Below, piece after piece: positions 1 to 6,720 of a DNA stretch of 22,575 nucleotides. The notes under the pieces are model-generated. The model made no database searches. It was not told where the DNA came from and saw only the letters and a program-made list of their open reading frames with translations. Location: positions 1 to 22,575 of the forward strand of contig CAJPSE010000005.1 in assembly GCA_905373185.1 (NCBI GenBank), read 5' to 3'. The stretch is from an uncultured Fretibacterium sp. Lineage in GTDB: Bacteria; Synergistota; Synergistia; Synergistales; Aminobacteriaceae. Both the position numbers and the translations under genes were made by a program. Positions within the stretch are counted from its first letter, which is position 1. Each line of letters opens with the position of its first letter.

Positions 1-18
1 GGCAAGCTGTACGAGTAG
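1..18 (+). CDS. 3' end of an upstream gene (partial)
   Basis: The first 18 bases read as Gly-Lys-Leu-Tyr-Glu followed by a TAG stop. A strong terminator-like hairpin begins seven bases after the stop, which fits the end of a real gene running in from the left. Only five residues are visible, so no function can be given. The reading frame is inferred from the position of the hairpin. Confidence 0.4.
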   Translation, partial: GKLYE

Positions 19-24
19 CGTCTG

Positions 25-57
25 GGGCGCGGCCGGAGCATCCCGGCCGCGCCCGTT
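25..57 (+). terminator. Rho-independent-type hairpin after the upstream gene
   Basis: There is a perfect 12-bp stem, GGGCGCGGCCGG at 25-36 pairing with CCGGCCGCGCCC at 43-54, around a 6-nt loop. Only a short mixed pyrimidine stretch (GTTCCT) follows instead of a clean T run, so termination strength is uncertain. The hairpin separates the upstream gene from the Memo gene. Confidence 0.6.
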
Positions 58-76
58 CCTCCCCGGTAAGGGTCTC

Positions 77-877
77 GTGCGGAAGGGCTTTGTACGGGGA
101 GGCCCCGTGCCGCGCGGCCTCCCGTGTTTGTCCCTGCTCCTGTTTCTGTTCCTGGCGCTCCCTGCCTCCCCGGCCCTCGGGAGCGGGGGGCCGCCCCTCG
201 TCGTCGGGGCCATCGCGCCCCATCACAACGTGGCGGGGGCCCTCATCGACCGCCTCTACGAACGGATTCGGGAGCAGGTTCCCCACCCGGCGCGCGTCAT
301 CCTGATCGGGCCCGACCACTTCATGAGGGCTCGGCAGAACATCGTGTTCTCGGCGGCGGACTGGCGGACACCCTCGGGGCTCCTGCGGGCCGATGCGGAG
401 GGGGCCTCGTCCCTGAGGGGGGCGGCCCTGCGTCAGGACGACGTCCCCCGGCGCGACCACGGCATCACGGAGCACATTCCGCGCATACGAAAGTTCTTCG
501 GCGACGTCCCGGTGCTGCCCCTGGTCGTGAAGTCCCGTGCGACGGACCTGCAGGTCCTGCGCGTGCGAAGGGCCCTGGAGGCGCTTCTTCGCGAGCGCGG
601 CGGCGTGGTCATCCTGAGCATGGACCTCTCCCATTACAAGCCCCGCGCGGAGTCCGACGTCGAGGACGAGCGCACCCTCGAGGCGATACGCGCGTTCCGC
701 CTGAGCGGGCTCAACGGGCTGGATGTGGACTGCCCGCGGGGCGCGCGGCTCCTCCTGACGCTCCTTCAAGGCCTCGGAGCCGTGCGGAGCGAGCTGCTGG
801 AGCGCAGCAACTCCGCGGACTTCCTCCCGAACGCGAGCCGCACCACCGGCCACGCCACGGTTTTATTCTCTCGTTGA
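77..877 (+). CDS. Memo-family protein (AmmeMemoRadiSam system protein B-like) with a signal peptide
   Basis: This is a 266-residue protein of the Memo family (bacterial AmmeMemoRadiSam protein B), metal-binding relatives of class III extradiol dioxygenases; no reaction is firmly established for bacterial members. Family signatures in order are APHH (residues 47-50), IGPDH (77-81), DHGITEH (127-133), MDLSHY (182-187) and the Cys219 segment before LLLTLL; the C-terminus TTGHAT is also typical. The N-terminus is basic, with a hydrophobic run at about residues 18-30 and small residues after it, so it looks exported, which is unusual for this family. The start is uncertain: GTG at 77 has weak ribosome binding, whereas GTG at 107, also in frame, follows GGGGAGG by four bases and keeps the signal sequence. 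The AmmeMemoRadiSam partner genes (AMMECR1 and radical SAM) are not in this window. The last 19 coding bases before the final residues recur at 2333. Confidence 0.9.
   Translation: MRKGFVRGGPVPRGLPCLSLLLFLFLALPASPALGSGGPPLVVGAIAPHHNVAGALIDRLYERIREQVPHPARVILIGPDHFMRARQNIVFSAADWRTPSGLLRADAEGASSLRGAALRQDDVPRRDHGITEHIPRIRKFFGDVPVLPLVVKSRATDLQVLRVRRALEALLRERGGVVILSMDLSHYKPRAESDVEDERTLEAIRAFRLSGLNGLDVDCPRGARLLLTLLQGLGAVRSELLERSNSADFLPNASRTTGHATVLFSR
841..859 (+). repeat. 19-bp direct repeat, copy 1 (inside the Memo 3' end)
   Basis: CACCACCGGCCACGCCACG is identical to bases 2333-2351. Here it encodes part of the C-terminal TTGHAT motif of the Memo protein. The two copies bracket about 1.47 kb holding two small secreted-protein genes. 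Confidence 0.85.
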
Positions 878-922
878 ATGGCAGTATTTTGAAAGCACAG
901 TATCGACTGGAGGTAGGGTATT

Positions 923-1498
923 ATGAAAAACGTTCGCTTTAAGGCGTTGCTGGCCTTTATCACGCTTCTTCTCACGGCGTCCGGGGCGCTGGCTTTCGAG
1001 CCGGCCCTGACCCTCAGGGACAAGGAACGGGGGACGGAGGTCAACCTCTACCCTATACCAGGCAAAGAGGGAGAGGGACTGCTTTTTTATGGAAACGACC
1101 GCTTCGGTTATTCTGTGGAGGTTCCGTATGAGCTCTTTTCGGAGGTCGTCATGCTGCCGGACAATGGGGATGGGATGATTCTGGCTTCAAAGGATGGAAA
1201 GGCGCGTTTTCGGGTTTCGGGTGGGAACGTCATGGACGAGGACAGGTTGAGGTCGGCTTTTAAGGACGCCAAGCAATCCGTGGGAAAGGACTTTGTCCTC
1301 GAGAACCTGACGGAGGACTCCTGGAAACTCTGCTGGTGGGACGGCGACAGGTTCTTTCAGCGCAAGTTCGTGGCCAACGAGGAGGTCTGGGCCGAGTGCG
1401 AGGTCTCCTATCCCGCTTCTCGCGATGAGGGTTCGAGAAGCCCCTGGGACGACCTTGCGTCTCAGGCCGTTGAAAGCCTGGCGTTGGGCGCGGAGTGA
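923..1498 (+). CDS. Secreted protein of unknown function
   Basis: This is a 191-residue protein with a clear signal peptide: Lys/Arg at residues 2-7, a hydrophobic core at about 8-20, and cleavage probably after Ala-Leu-Ala at 22-24. The mature part of about 167 residues has no membrane segment. Around residues 57-100 it carries GNDRFGYSVEVP followed by DNGDG and SKDGKARFRVSGG. This pattern recalls one I know from many small exported proteins of unknown role in anaerobes, but I cannot name a family. The start is well set by GGAGGTAGGG a few bases before ATG 923. Codon third positions are visibly less GC-biased than in the Memo gene (TAT, TTT and AAA are common), which fits separate origin. 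It lies between the two 19-bp repeats together with the next gene. Confidence 0.8.
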   Translation: MKNVRFKALLAFITLLLTASGALAFEPALTLRDKERGTEVNLYPIPGKEGEGLLFYGNDRFGYSVEVPYELFSEVVMLPDNGDGMILASKDGKARFRVSGGNVMDEDRLRSAFKDAKQSVGKDFVLENLTEDSWKLCWWDGDRFFQRKFVANEEVWAECEVSYPASRDEGSRSPWDDLASQAVESLALGAE

Positions 1499-1584
1499 CC
1501 CGACCGAGGGCAATCTTGGGAAAACGACGAAGATCCGGTAATGGCACGATAACGGCGGAGATCCCCCGGGGGGTGCCGCCCGAG

Positions 1585-1616
1585 TCTGAGACAGGAGGAA
1601 TCTGAGACAGGAGGAA
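1585..1616 (+). repeat. Perfect 16-bp tandem duplication containing the ribosome binding site
   Basis: TCTGAGACAGGAGGAA occurs twice back to back (1585-1600 and 1601-1616), so two AGGAGGA Shine-Dalgarno sequences precede the next gene. Only the second is correctly spaced from the ATG pair at 1618 and 1621. The copies are identical, pointing to a recent duplication. Confidence 0.95.
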
Positions 1617-1620
1617 GATG

Positions 1621-2304
1621 ATGAGAAAGTTTCTGGCATCGTTGTGCTGGGTTGGAATCCTTGCGGGGTCCGCGTTGGCCCTGACCAGCGCGGAGTACCG
1701 GGAGATGCTGGAGGATCCCGGGTTCGCCACGGCCGACAAGGCCCTGAACCAGGCATGGGCCGAGGCGAAGAAGGTCATGCCGAAGGCCGCGTTCGAGGCG
1801 TTGAAGAAGGAGCAGGGCGCGTGGGTCGCCAAGGGCCGGGACACCGAGGCAAAGGAGCTCATGAAGAACGGGATGGAGGCTCCGAAGGCTTATGCCCTGG
1901 TCACGGAAATGCGGACGGGGGCGATCCAGACGGCCGCGGAAGAGGCCTTTCTGATGGGCAACCCCTCCGGGGTGCAGGGGTTTTACGTCCGTAAGGGGAA
2001 GGGCGGCGAGGATGGGTGGCTCAAGGTCTACAACCGCTCCCTGCCCAATCTTGAGGCGAAGATCGAGGCCGTTCGCGAGACCTCTCCGGGCAATGCGAAT
2101 GTGGGAGAGCTGTCCGGCAAGGGGCGTTTGAAGGACGGGGTTGCGGAGTTCGTCGATCCCGAGGCCGAGGAGGCCCGGATGACCGTGACCTTCAAGGGAG
2201 ACACGGCGACGGTGACCACCTCACTCGAGTTCAAGCAGAGCGGCTGGTGTGGTATGGGGGTTGTTCTGGACGGAACCTACGTGCGTCAGAAGGTGAAAAA
2301 GTAG
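1621..2304 (+). CDS. Secreted protein with an LprI-like N-terminal domain
   Basis: This is a 227-residue exported protein. It has a signal peptide (basic start, hydrophobic residues 4-19, cleavage near Ala-Leu-Ala). The first mature region, about residues 38-85, has the pattern LNQAW..AKKVMPK...ALKKEQGAWVAKGRD. This matches the LprI N-terminal domain (DUF1311), a helical domain named after a mycobacterial lysozyme inhibitor and found in many periplasmic proteins. The remaining 120 residues look beta-rich and match nothing I recognise. Inhibition of lysozyme should not be assumed. Two ATG codons lie in a row at 1618 and 1621. The second gives six bases from GGAGG and is preferred; the first would leave only three. 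The gene follows the other secreted-protein gene by about 120 bases, which hold a GC-rich palindrome and the duplicated ribosome site. Confidence 0.8.
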   Translation: MRKFLASLCWVGILAGSALALTSAEYREMLEDPGFATADKALNQAWAEAKKVMPKAAFEALKKEQGAWVAKGRDTEAKELMKNGMEAPKAYALVTEMRTGAIQTAAEEAFLMGNPSGVQGFYVRKGKGGEDGWLKVYNRSLPNLEAKIEAVRETSPGNANVGELSGKGRLKDGVAEFVDPEAEEARMTVTFKGDTATVTTSLEFKQSGWCGMGVVLDGTYVRQKVKK

Positions 2305-2332
2305 CCAGAACGCGAGAGATGGGAGTGCCATC

Positions 2333-2369
2333 CACCACCGGCCACGCCACGATGTCGTTCACGCGCTGA
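2333..2369 (+). pseudogene. Orphan Memo C-terminal fragment (second copy of the 19-bp repeat)
   Basis: Bases 2333-2351 repeat 841-859 exactly. The reading frame continues as TTGHATMSFTR and stops at TGA 2367-2369, closely paralleling the real Memo C-terminus TTGHATVLFSR. Nothing upstream in this frame resembles Memo, and the frame has no start signal of its own apart from ATG 2319. It is best read as the displaced original end of the Memo gene or the debris of a paralogue. Confidence 0.65.
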
Positions 2370-2387
2370 GCGGATGCTGCGAGGGCA

Positions 2388-2396
2388 TGGTACAAT
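2388..2396 (+). promoter_or_regulatory. Extended -10 promoter of rnpB
   Basis: TGGTACAAT carries an extended -10 (TGN) and the hexamer TACAAT at 2391-2396. It predicts transcription start at about 2402-2404, exactly where the first strand of the RNase P P1 helix begins. No convincing -35 hexamer is visible. Confidence 0.7.
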
Positions 2397-2401
2397 GTTC
2401 G

Positions 2402-2741
2402 AACGAGCAGCTCGGGTAGCCGCCGCGGCCTTCGGGCCGTGGAGGAAAGTCCGGGCTCCGCAGGGCAGGATGCCGGGTAACGCCCGGTCGGCGCGAGCCG
2501 AAGGAAAGTGCCACAGAAAACAGACCGCCCCCTCGCCGGGGTAAGGGTGAAAAGGCGGGGTAAGAGCCCGCCGGATACGGCGTAAGCCGTGTGCCTGGCA
2601 AACCCCATCCGGAGCAAGACCGAATAGGGGGGGATGAGGCGGCCCGCCGACCCCCGGGTACGGTCGCTCGAGGGGCTCCGCGAGGGGTCTCCCAGATAAA
2701 TGGTTACCGTATACAGAACCCGGCTTATGAGCTGCTCGGCT
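2402..2741 (+). ncRNA. rnpB: RNase P RNA, bacterial class A
   Basis: This is the catalytic RNA of RNase P, which removes 5' leaders from pre-tRNAs. The P1 helix is a perfect 10-bp pairing of 2404-2413 with 2729-2738. Universally conserved blocks are present and in order: GAGGAAAGTCCGGGCTCC at about 2442-2459, AAGGAAAGTGCCACAGAAA from 2501, GGTAAGAGCCCG in the 2560s, GGCAAACCCC at about 2598, and ACAGAACCCGGCTTA at 2713-2727. The length of about 340 nt is normal for this class. A promoter lies immediately upstream and a T-containing stretch (GGCTTTTCAGTCTTTT) follows. Long open frames on the minus strand here are artefacts of the RNA sequence. Confidence 0.98.
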
Positions 2742-2767
2742 TTTCAGTCTTTTGATTGCGGTGTTGG

Positions 2768-2799
2768 AGGCCCTTCGCGGACAGGAGCGCGAAGGGCCT
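2768..2799 (+). terminator. 12-bp hairpin between rnpB and the helicase
   Basis: AGGCCCTTCGCG (2768-2779) pairs perfectly with CGCGAAGGGCCT (2788-2799) around an 8-nt loop. There is no T run after it, so it may act as a weak terminator, a 3'-processing stop for RNase P RNA, or part of the helicase leader. Its position argues against the helicase starting upstream of it at TTG 2756. Confidence 0.5.
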
Positions 2800-2851
2800 G
2801 TGGCTATATGGCCGTGAGGCTTCGTCATCATTTCTAGGAGGGCTCCGTCCT

Positions 2852-4429
2852 TTGGATAAAACGGATTTTTACGATTGGCAGCTGGAGGCCTTCGACCGAA
2901 TAGAGGGGCGCAGCGCCGTGCTCTCGGCCCCGACGGGGTCGGGAAAGACCCTGGTGGCCTACCTCTGGGCGGGGCTTCTGGACCGGGAGGGGCAGACCTG
3001 CTGGCCGGATGCACGGCGGGTCGTCTTCACCGCCCCCATCAAGGCCCTGAGCAACGAGCGCTATATGGACCTGCGGCGGATGGGGCTGGACGTGGGGATC
3101 GAGACGGGCGACTTCAAGCGGAACGAGGGGGCCCGCATCATCTGCTGCACGCAGGAGATCTACACCATGAAGTATGCGGACCAGCCCGGGCAGAAACTCA
3201 TCGTGGACGAGTTCCATTACATCTTCAGCGACCCCGACCGCGCACGGACCTACATCGATGGAATACGCGCCACCCATCCCGAGACGCCCATCCTGGTGAT
3301 GTCCGCCACGCTCGGCGGGGTTCGGTCCGTGGGGCGCTACCTCTCGAAGATCTGCTCCCGCGACTTCGTCATCCACGAGAGCAAGAAGAGGACGACCCGC
3401 CTCATCTTCACCCCCGAAAACCCCATGACGGTGGGCGGCGTCCACGATGCCCTGATCTTTCTGTTCTCCCAGAAGGGGGCGTCCGACCTGGCCTTCGCGG
3501 TGGCGCGGACGCGTCCGCACCTTCCCCGGGAGGCGCGGGATAGGCTGAACGAGCTGGCCGGGATCCTTGAGGTTCCGAAGATCGCCCCCCCTCTGCTGAA
3601 CGGGGTTGGGATCTATCATGGGGGCATGTTTCCCAAGGAGAAGCTCCTGGTGGAGTCGGCGTTCCGCGAGCGCATCCTGGATGTCGTCTGCGGGACGAAC
3701 GCCCTGGCCCTGGGGGTCAACCTGCCCGCCCAGTACGTCGTCTTCGCTCAGCTGGTGCAGTACCATCACGACGAGCCCATATCGAAAAACGAGTTTCTTC
3801 AGATGGCGGGCCGTGCGGGGCGCAAGGGGCTGTTTGACCCCGGGTTCGTGACCTGGCTCAAGGCGTCGCCCTTCGAGCGGAGGGGGTTCGACACCGGAAA
3901 GGTGTTCCGGGCCCTGGTGGACTCCCCCTCCGAGCCGGCTGTGGTGACGCTTCATCCCTCCTATGGACGCCTGCTGCGCCGTCAGGCCCTGCCGGAGGTG
4001 GAGGCGGAGTACATCGCCGAGTACTCGTTGCCGATAGCGGACGCCCATATCGTCCTGGAGGTGCTCCGGGCGGGAATGCGCAAGATCGACCGGGTGGTGC
4101 GCAAGATGGTGCATGGTGCGGACCGCGCGCGTTTCCGCACGATCCTCGCGGAGATATGGTACGACGAGATGGATATCGACGAGAACCTGGAGATGGCCCT
4201 GCTGTTCTTCGAGGAGGCGACGCCGAGCGCCCTGATGGCCGCGCAGATGGTCCTGCCCTTCGAGCGCAATTACCTCCAGGCCCTGTTGAAGGTCAAGCGC
4301 TTCGCCAACCGACTGCCCAAGGGGCGCCGCTTCCGCGGCCTCGACGACCTGAACCGGACGGTGGACGAAATAGACCCCACGATTTACGGATTCGAGGAAA
4401 AGATCGGCGAAATCGAGACCAGCCGGTAG
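2852..4429 (+). CDS. Ski2-like DEFH-box superfamily 2 helicase
   Basis: This is a 525-residue ATP-dependent helicase. Motifs run in order: WQ near residue 10, Walker A APTGSGKT (26-33), TAPIKALSNERY (motif Ia, about 60-71), DEFH (119-122), SAT (151-153), CGTNALALGVNLP (about 280-292), and QMAGRAGR (317-324). DEFH combined with QMAGRAGR and the TAPIKALSNERY motif places it in the Ski2-like group, which generally acts on RNA, though some members act on DNA. The C-terminal 200 residues are helical and charged, without the winged-helix or ratchet parts of the large Ski2 or Hel308 proteins being obvious. The chosen start is TTG 2852, ten bases after AGGAGG and just before the conserved FYDWQ segment. 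An upstream TTG at 2756 would run through the hairpin at 2768-2799. It faces the antiporter operon end to end, with 60 bases between stops. Placement next to rnpB may suggest an RNA role, but this is not proof. Confidence 0.9.
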   Translation: MDKTDFYDWQLEAFDRIEGRSAVLSAPTGSGKTLVAYLWAGLLDREGQTCWPDARRVVFTAPIKALSNERYMDLRRMGLDVGIETGDFKRNEGARIICCTQEIYTMKYADQPGQKLIVDEFHYIFSDPDRARTYIDGIRATHPETPILVMSATLGGVRSVGRYLSKICSRDFVIHESKKRTTRLIFTPENPMTVGGVHDALIFLFSQKGASDLAFAVARTRPHLPREARDRLNELAGILEVPKIAPPLLNGVGIYHGGMFPKEKLLVESAFRERILDVVCGTNALALGVNLPAQYVVFAQLVQYHHDEPISKNEFLQMAGRAGRKGLFDPGFVTWLKASPFERRGFDTGKVFRALVDSPSEPAVVTLHPSYGRLLRRQALPEVEAEYIAEYSLPIADAHIVLEVLRAGMRKIDRVVRKMVHGADRARFRTILAEIWYDEMDIDENLEMALLFFEEATPSALMAAQMVLPFERNYLQALLKVKRFANRLPKGRRFRGLDDLNRTVDEIDPTIYGFEEKIGEIETSR

Positions 4430-4489
4430 GGAGCGCGAATCCGCTTCAAAGGACGTTCAGTGAGGTTCGGCCGTCCTCCCCGATGTCGT

Positions 4490-6679
4490 TCATCCCAGGA
4501 GATAGAGCAGGACGAAAAGGAGCCCCAATGCGAAGGTCAGCAGGCTGTAGGCGAGGCTCGAGGGCAGGGACGTCCGGAAGGAGGGGGCGTCCTTCTCGGT
4601 ACGACCCTCGGAGCGAACGGCGAGGCCATTGCCGTTTCCGGGGAAAAACGTGGAACGCCTGTTCGAGGTCCGGGAGAGCAGCCAGGAGATGGGGCTATCG
4701 CACAGGGCGCTTGCGGCCCTCGCGAACAGGGTACTGAGGAAGGGCAGCCCACGGGAGAAGCTCCAGGAACCGAATCCGTCGCAGAGGAGGTCGACGACAC
4801 GCGCAAGGAAAGCGATGAGGAAGGGCAACCCACGGGAGAAGAGCCAGGAACCAAGCCCATCGCAGAGGAAGTCGACGAGGCGCGCAAGGAAGGCGCCGAG
4901 GAACGGCAGCAACCCGGTCAGAATGGGACGGTAGAGAGTGCGTTCCAGGTCCAGCCATTTAGGCCAGGGATCGATGTAGCATCGGTGTCCGTCCGGTCCG
5001 CGCCGCATCAGTCGGGCGTAGACGATCAGGAAATAAAAAGCTGCACCCAGGGTCAGGGTCAGCACCGCGCCCTTCAGGTTGGCCCATGCGAAGTAATCGA
5101 CGGGGTGCGTAGGAGGGTGCCCGTTCATGAACGGTGAGCCCAGTGCCCCGATCGGGGTCATCAAGCGCTGCGGGAAAAGGCCCAGGAGAGGAAGTATCGA
5201 TGCGGCCAGCGTGAGGAGCACGGCGTTTGGAGTGCTGACATAGGCTCGTCTGGAGTGCGGGTGCCCTGCCGGTTCGCTCAGAAAGAGCGCGGCGAAGAGC
5301 TTGAACATGTAGGCCGCGGTCAGGGCCCCCGAGATCAGGAATATCCACTCCACGGCCTGGAACAGGACCACCTCGTTTTGCAGCGTGAAGAGCCCGGAGT
5401 GGAGCAGCTCCGATATGGCGCCAATGCGTTCCGGCGCGTGCAGTTGGTGGATGTGCTCGACGATGCTCTCATGGATGAGCGTCTTGCCGACGTACCCGCT
5501 CCAGAGGGGAACCCCGGCGAGGCCGAGCGCTCCCATGGAGAATACGAACAGGAGCAGGGGCTTGCCGCGCCCATAGCCCCGGATCTCGTTCAGGTTCAGC
5601 TTGCCGGTGTTCATGTGGATGATGCCCGCGACGAGGAAGAGCACCAGCTTGACCAGCGAGTGGTTGACCATATAGACCATGGTTCCCTGGACGGCCAGGG
5701 CGTTGTCCTCCCCGAGGAAGCACTGCATGGAGATGCCCGTGAGGATGAACCCGATTTGGGACATGGACGAGCAGGCGAGGGTCCGCTTGATGTCGACCGA
5801 GAAGAGTGCGAGCACGGCGCCGACGACCATGGTGCTCACGCCGAGCACCATGAGCATCAGTCCCCAGAGAGCGTTGTGGAGAAATATCCCCGTGCTGAGC
5901 ACGAGGATCCCGAACAGGCCGGACTTGGTGAGGACGCCGGAGAGCAGTGCGCTCGACGGGGCGGGGGCCACCGGATGCGCCGTGGGGAGCCAGACGTGGA
6001 GGGGGAACACGGCGGCCTTGGCCCCGAACCCGACGAAGATGAGAACCCCTGCGAGGTAGAGCTCCGAACGATTGAGCATGCTTGCTGTGGCTATGGGGAG
6101 AAGGGCCATGTCGAGCGTCCCGGTCTGGGCGTAGAGCAGGAGGAGTCCCAGGAGGGTGACGAGCCCCCCGATGATGGTGATGGCCAAATAAGTCTCCGCG
6201 GCACGCAGGGCGGCGCGCGTCTCGTCCTGGATGACCATGACCAAGGAGGTCAGCGACATCAACTCGAAGAAGATGAAGGTGGTGTAGAGGTCTGCGGAGA
6301 GGAAGACGCCCACGATGGCCCCCAGGGTCCAGAGGACGAAGAGGTGGTAGCGGTTCCGGTTTCGGTAGTGGGCCAGATATTCTCGGGAGAAAATTGTGGT
6401 CACCAGCCACATGAAGGCGATGACGACGAGATAGACGAACCGGAACCCGTCGAGCCTGAAGGAAAGGCCGAGTGCGCAGAATCCGTCGATATGCAGGAAG
6501 GAGGCCCCCCCGTCTCCCAGAAAGTATCCGAGGTGGCAGACCGCGGTGAGCTCGACGAGGGCTACGACGTCGGCGGTATAGTCGCGGAGGCGCTTACTGG
6601 CGCGTCCGGCGAGGAAGGACATCAGCCCTCCCAGCATCGGCCAGAGAATTGGAAACAACAGAATACAGTTGCCGCTCAT
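4490..6679 (-). CDS. NuoL/MrpD-type antiporter subunit with C-terminal tandem repeats
   Basis: This 729-residue polytopic membrane protein is a proton-conducting antiporter subunit (PF00361 type), the last gene of the operon. Ion-path residues are present: Glu139 in FFELMSL, Lys221 in GFGAKAAVFP, His235 in TAHPVAP, Lys252 in VLTKSG, His340 and Lys344, and Lys399 in GYVGKT. About 14 hydrophobic segments fill residues 1-570. After residue about 575 comes an extension not usual for the family: three 27-residue repeats (about 595-675) of the form AFLARxVDxLCDGxGSWxFSRGLPFL. A hydrophilic stretch and a final membrane helix (about 705-725) follow. The repeats could form amphipathic helices lying along the membrane, as the lateral helix of NuoL does; this is inference. 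The start is ATG 6679 with GAGGTG upstream; the frame is open for another 109 codons but those overlap the preceding gene and are not hydrophobic. It lies 41 bases after the preceding subunit gene. Confidence 0.9.
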   Translation of the reverse strand: MSGNCILLFPILWPMLGGLMSFLAGRASKRLRDYTADVVALVELTAVCHLGYFLGDGGASFLHIDGFCALGLSFRLDGFRFVYLVVIAFMWLVTTIFSREYLAHYRNRNRYHLFVLWTLGAIVGVFLSADLYTTFIFFELMSLTSLVMVIQDETRAALRAAETYLAITIIGGLVTLLGLLLLYAQTGTLDMALLPIATASMLNRSELYLAGVLIFVGFGAKAAVFPLHVWLPTAHPVAPAPSSALLSGVLTKSGLFGILVLSTGIFLHNALWGLMLMVLGVSTMVVGAVLALFSVDIKRTLACSSMSQIGFILTGISMQCFLGEDNALAVQGTMVYMVNHSLVKLVLFLVAGIIHMNTGKLNLNEIRGYGRGKPLLLFVFSMGALGLAGVPLWSGYVGKTLIHESIVEHIHQLHAPERIGAISELLHSGLFTLQNEVVLFQAVEWIFLISGALTAAYMFKLFAALFLSEPAGHPHSRRAYVSTPNAVLLTLAASILPLLGLFPQRLMTPIGALGSPFMNGHPPTHPVDYFAWANLKGAVLTLTLGAAFYFLIVYARLMRRGPDGHRCYIDPWPKWLDLERTLYRPILTGLLPFLGAFLARLVDFLCDGLGSWLFSRGLPFLIAFLARVVDLLCDGFGSWSFSRGLPFLSTLFARAASALCDSPISWLLSRTSNRRSTFFPGNGNGLAVRSEGRTEKDAPSFRTSLPSSLAYSLLTFALGLLFVLLYLLG
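4655..4915 (-). repeat. 81-bp tandem repeat coding for a 27-residue module
   Basis: Two full units, 4736-4816 and 4817-4897, match at about 68 of 81 positions by hand count. A partial unit starts at 4898, and a more diverged copy at 4655-4735 is recognisable mainly in protein. The period of 81 keeps the frame, so each copy adds 27 residues to the antiporter subunit. The opposite strand is also open and would give an acidic repeat, but that frame has no start signal. Confidence 0.92.
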
Positions 6680-6720
6680 GTGATCACCTCGACAAAAATG
6701 GGGCGTATCCCATACTGAAA

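Noticed and set aside
1499..1584. GC palindrome GATCCCCCGGGGGG with flanking GGCGG/CCGCC as a terminator
   Set aside because: The symmetry is imperfect and there is no T run; it could be part of the leader of the next gene, so not listed as a feature.
4460..5137. Plus-strand frame with acidic repeats (EEGQPTGE... type) over the 81-bp repeat
   Set aside because: It has no ribosome site and is antisense to a strongly supported membrane protein whose repeats keep a hydrophobic pattern and end in a normal membrane helix.
5255..6718. Long plus-strand frame (487 codons) opposite the antiporter subunit; similar ones at 7102-8190 and 10348-11397
   Set aside because: Compositions are extreme in Glu, Asp, Gly, His and Gln, as expected for the complement of hydrophobic codons; no motifs or start signals.
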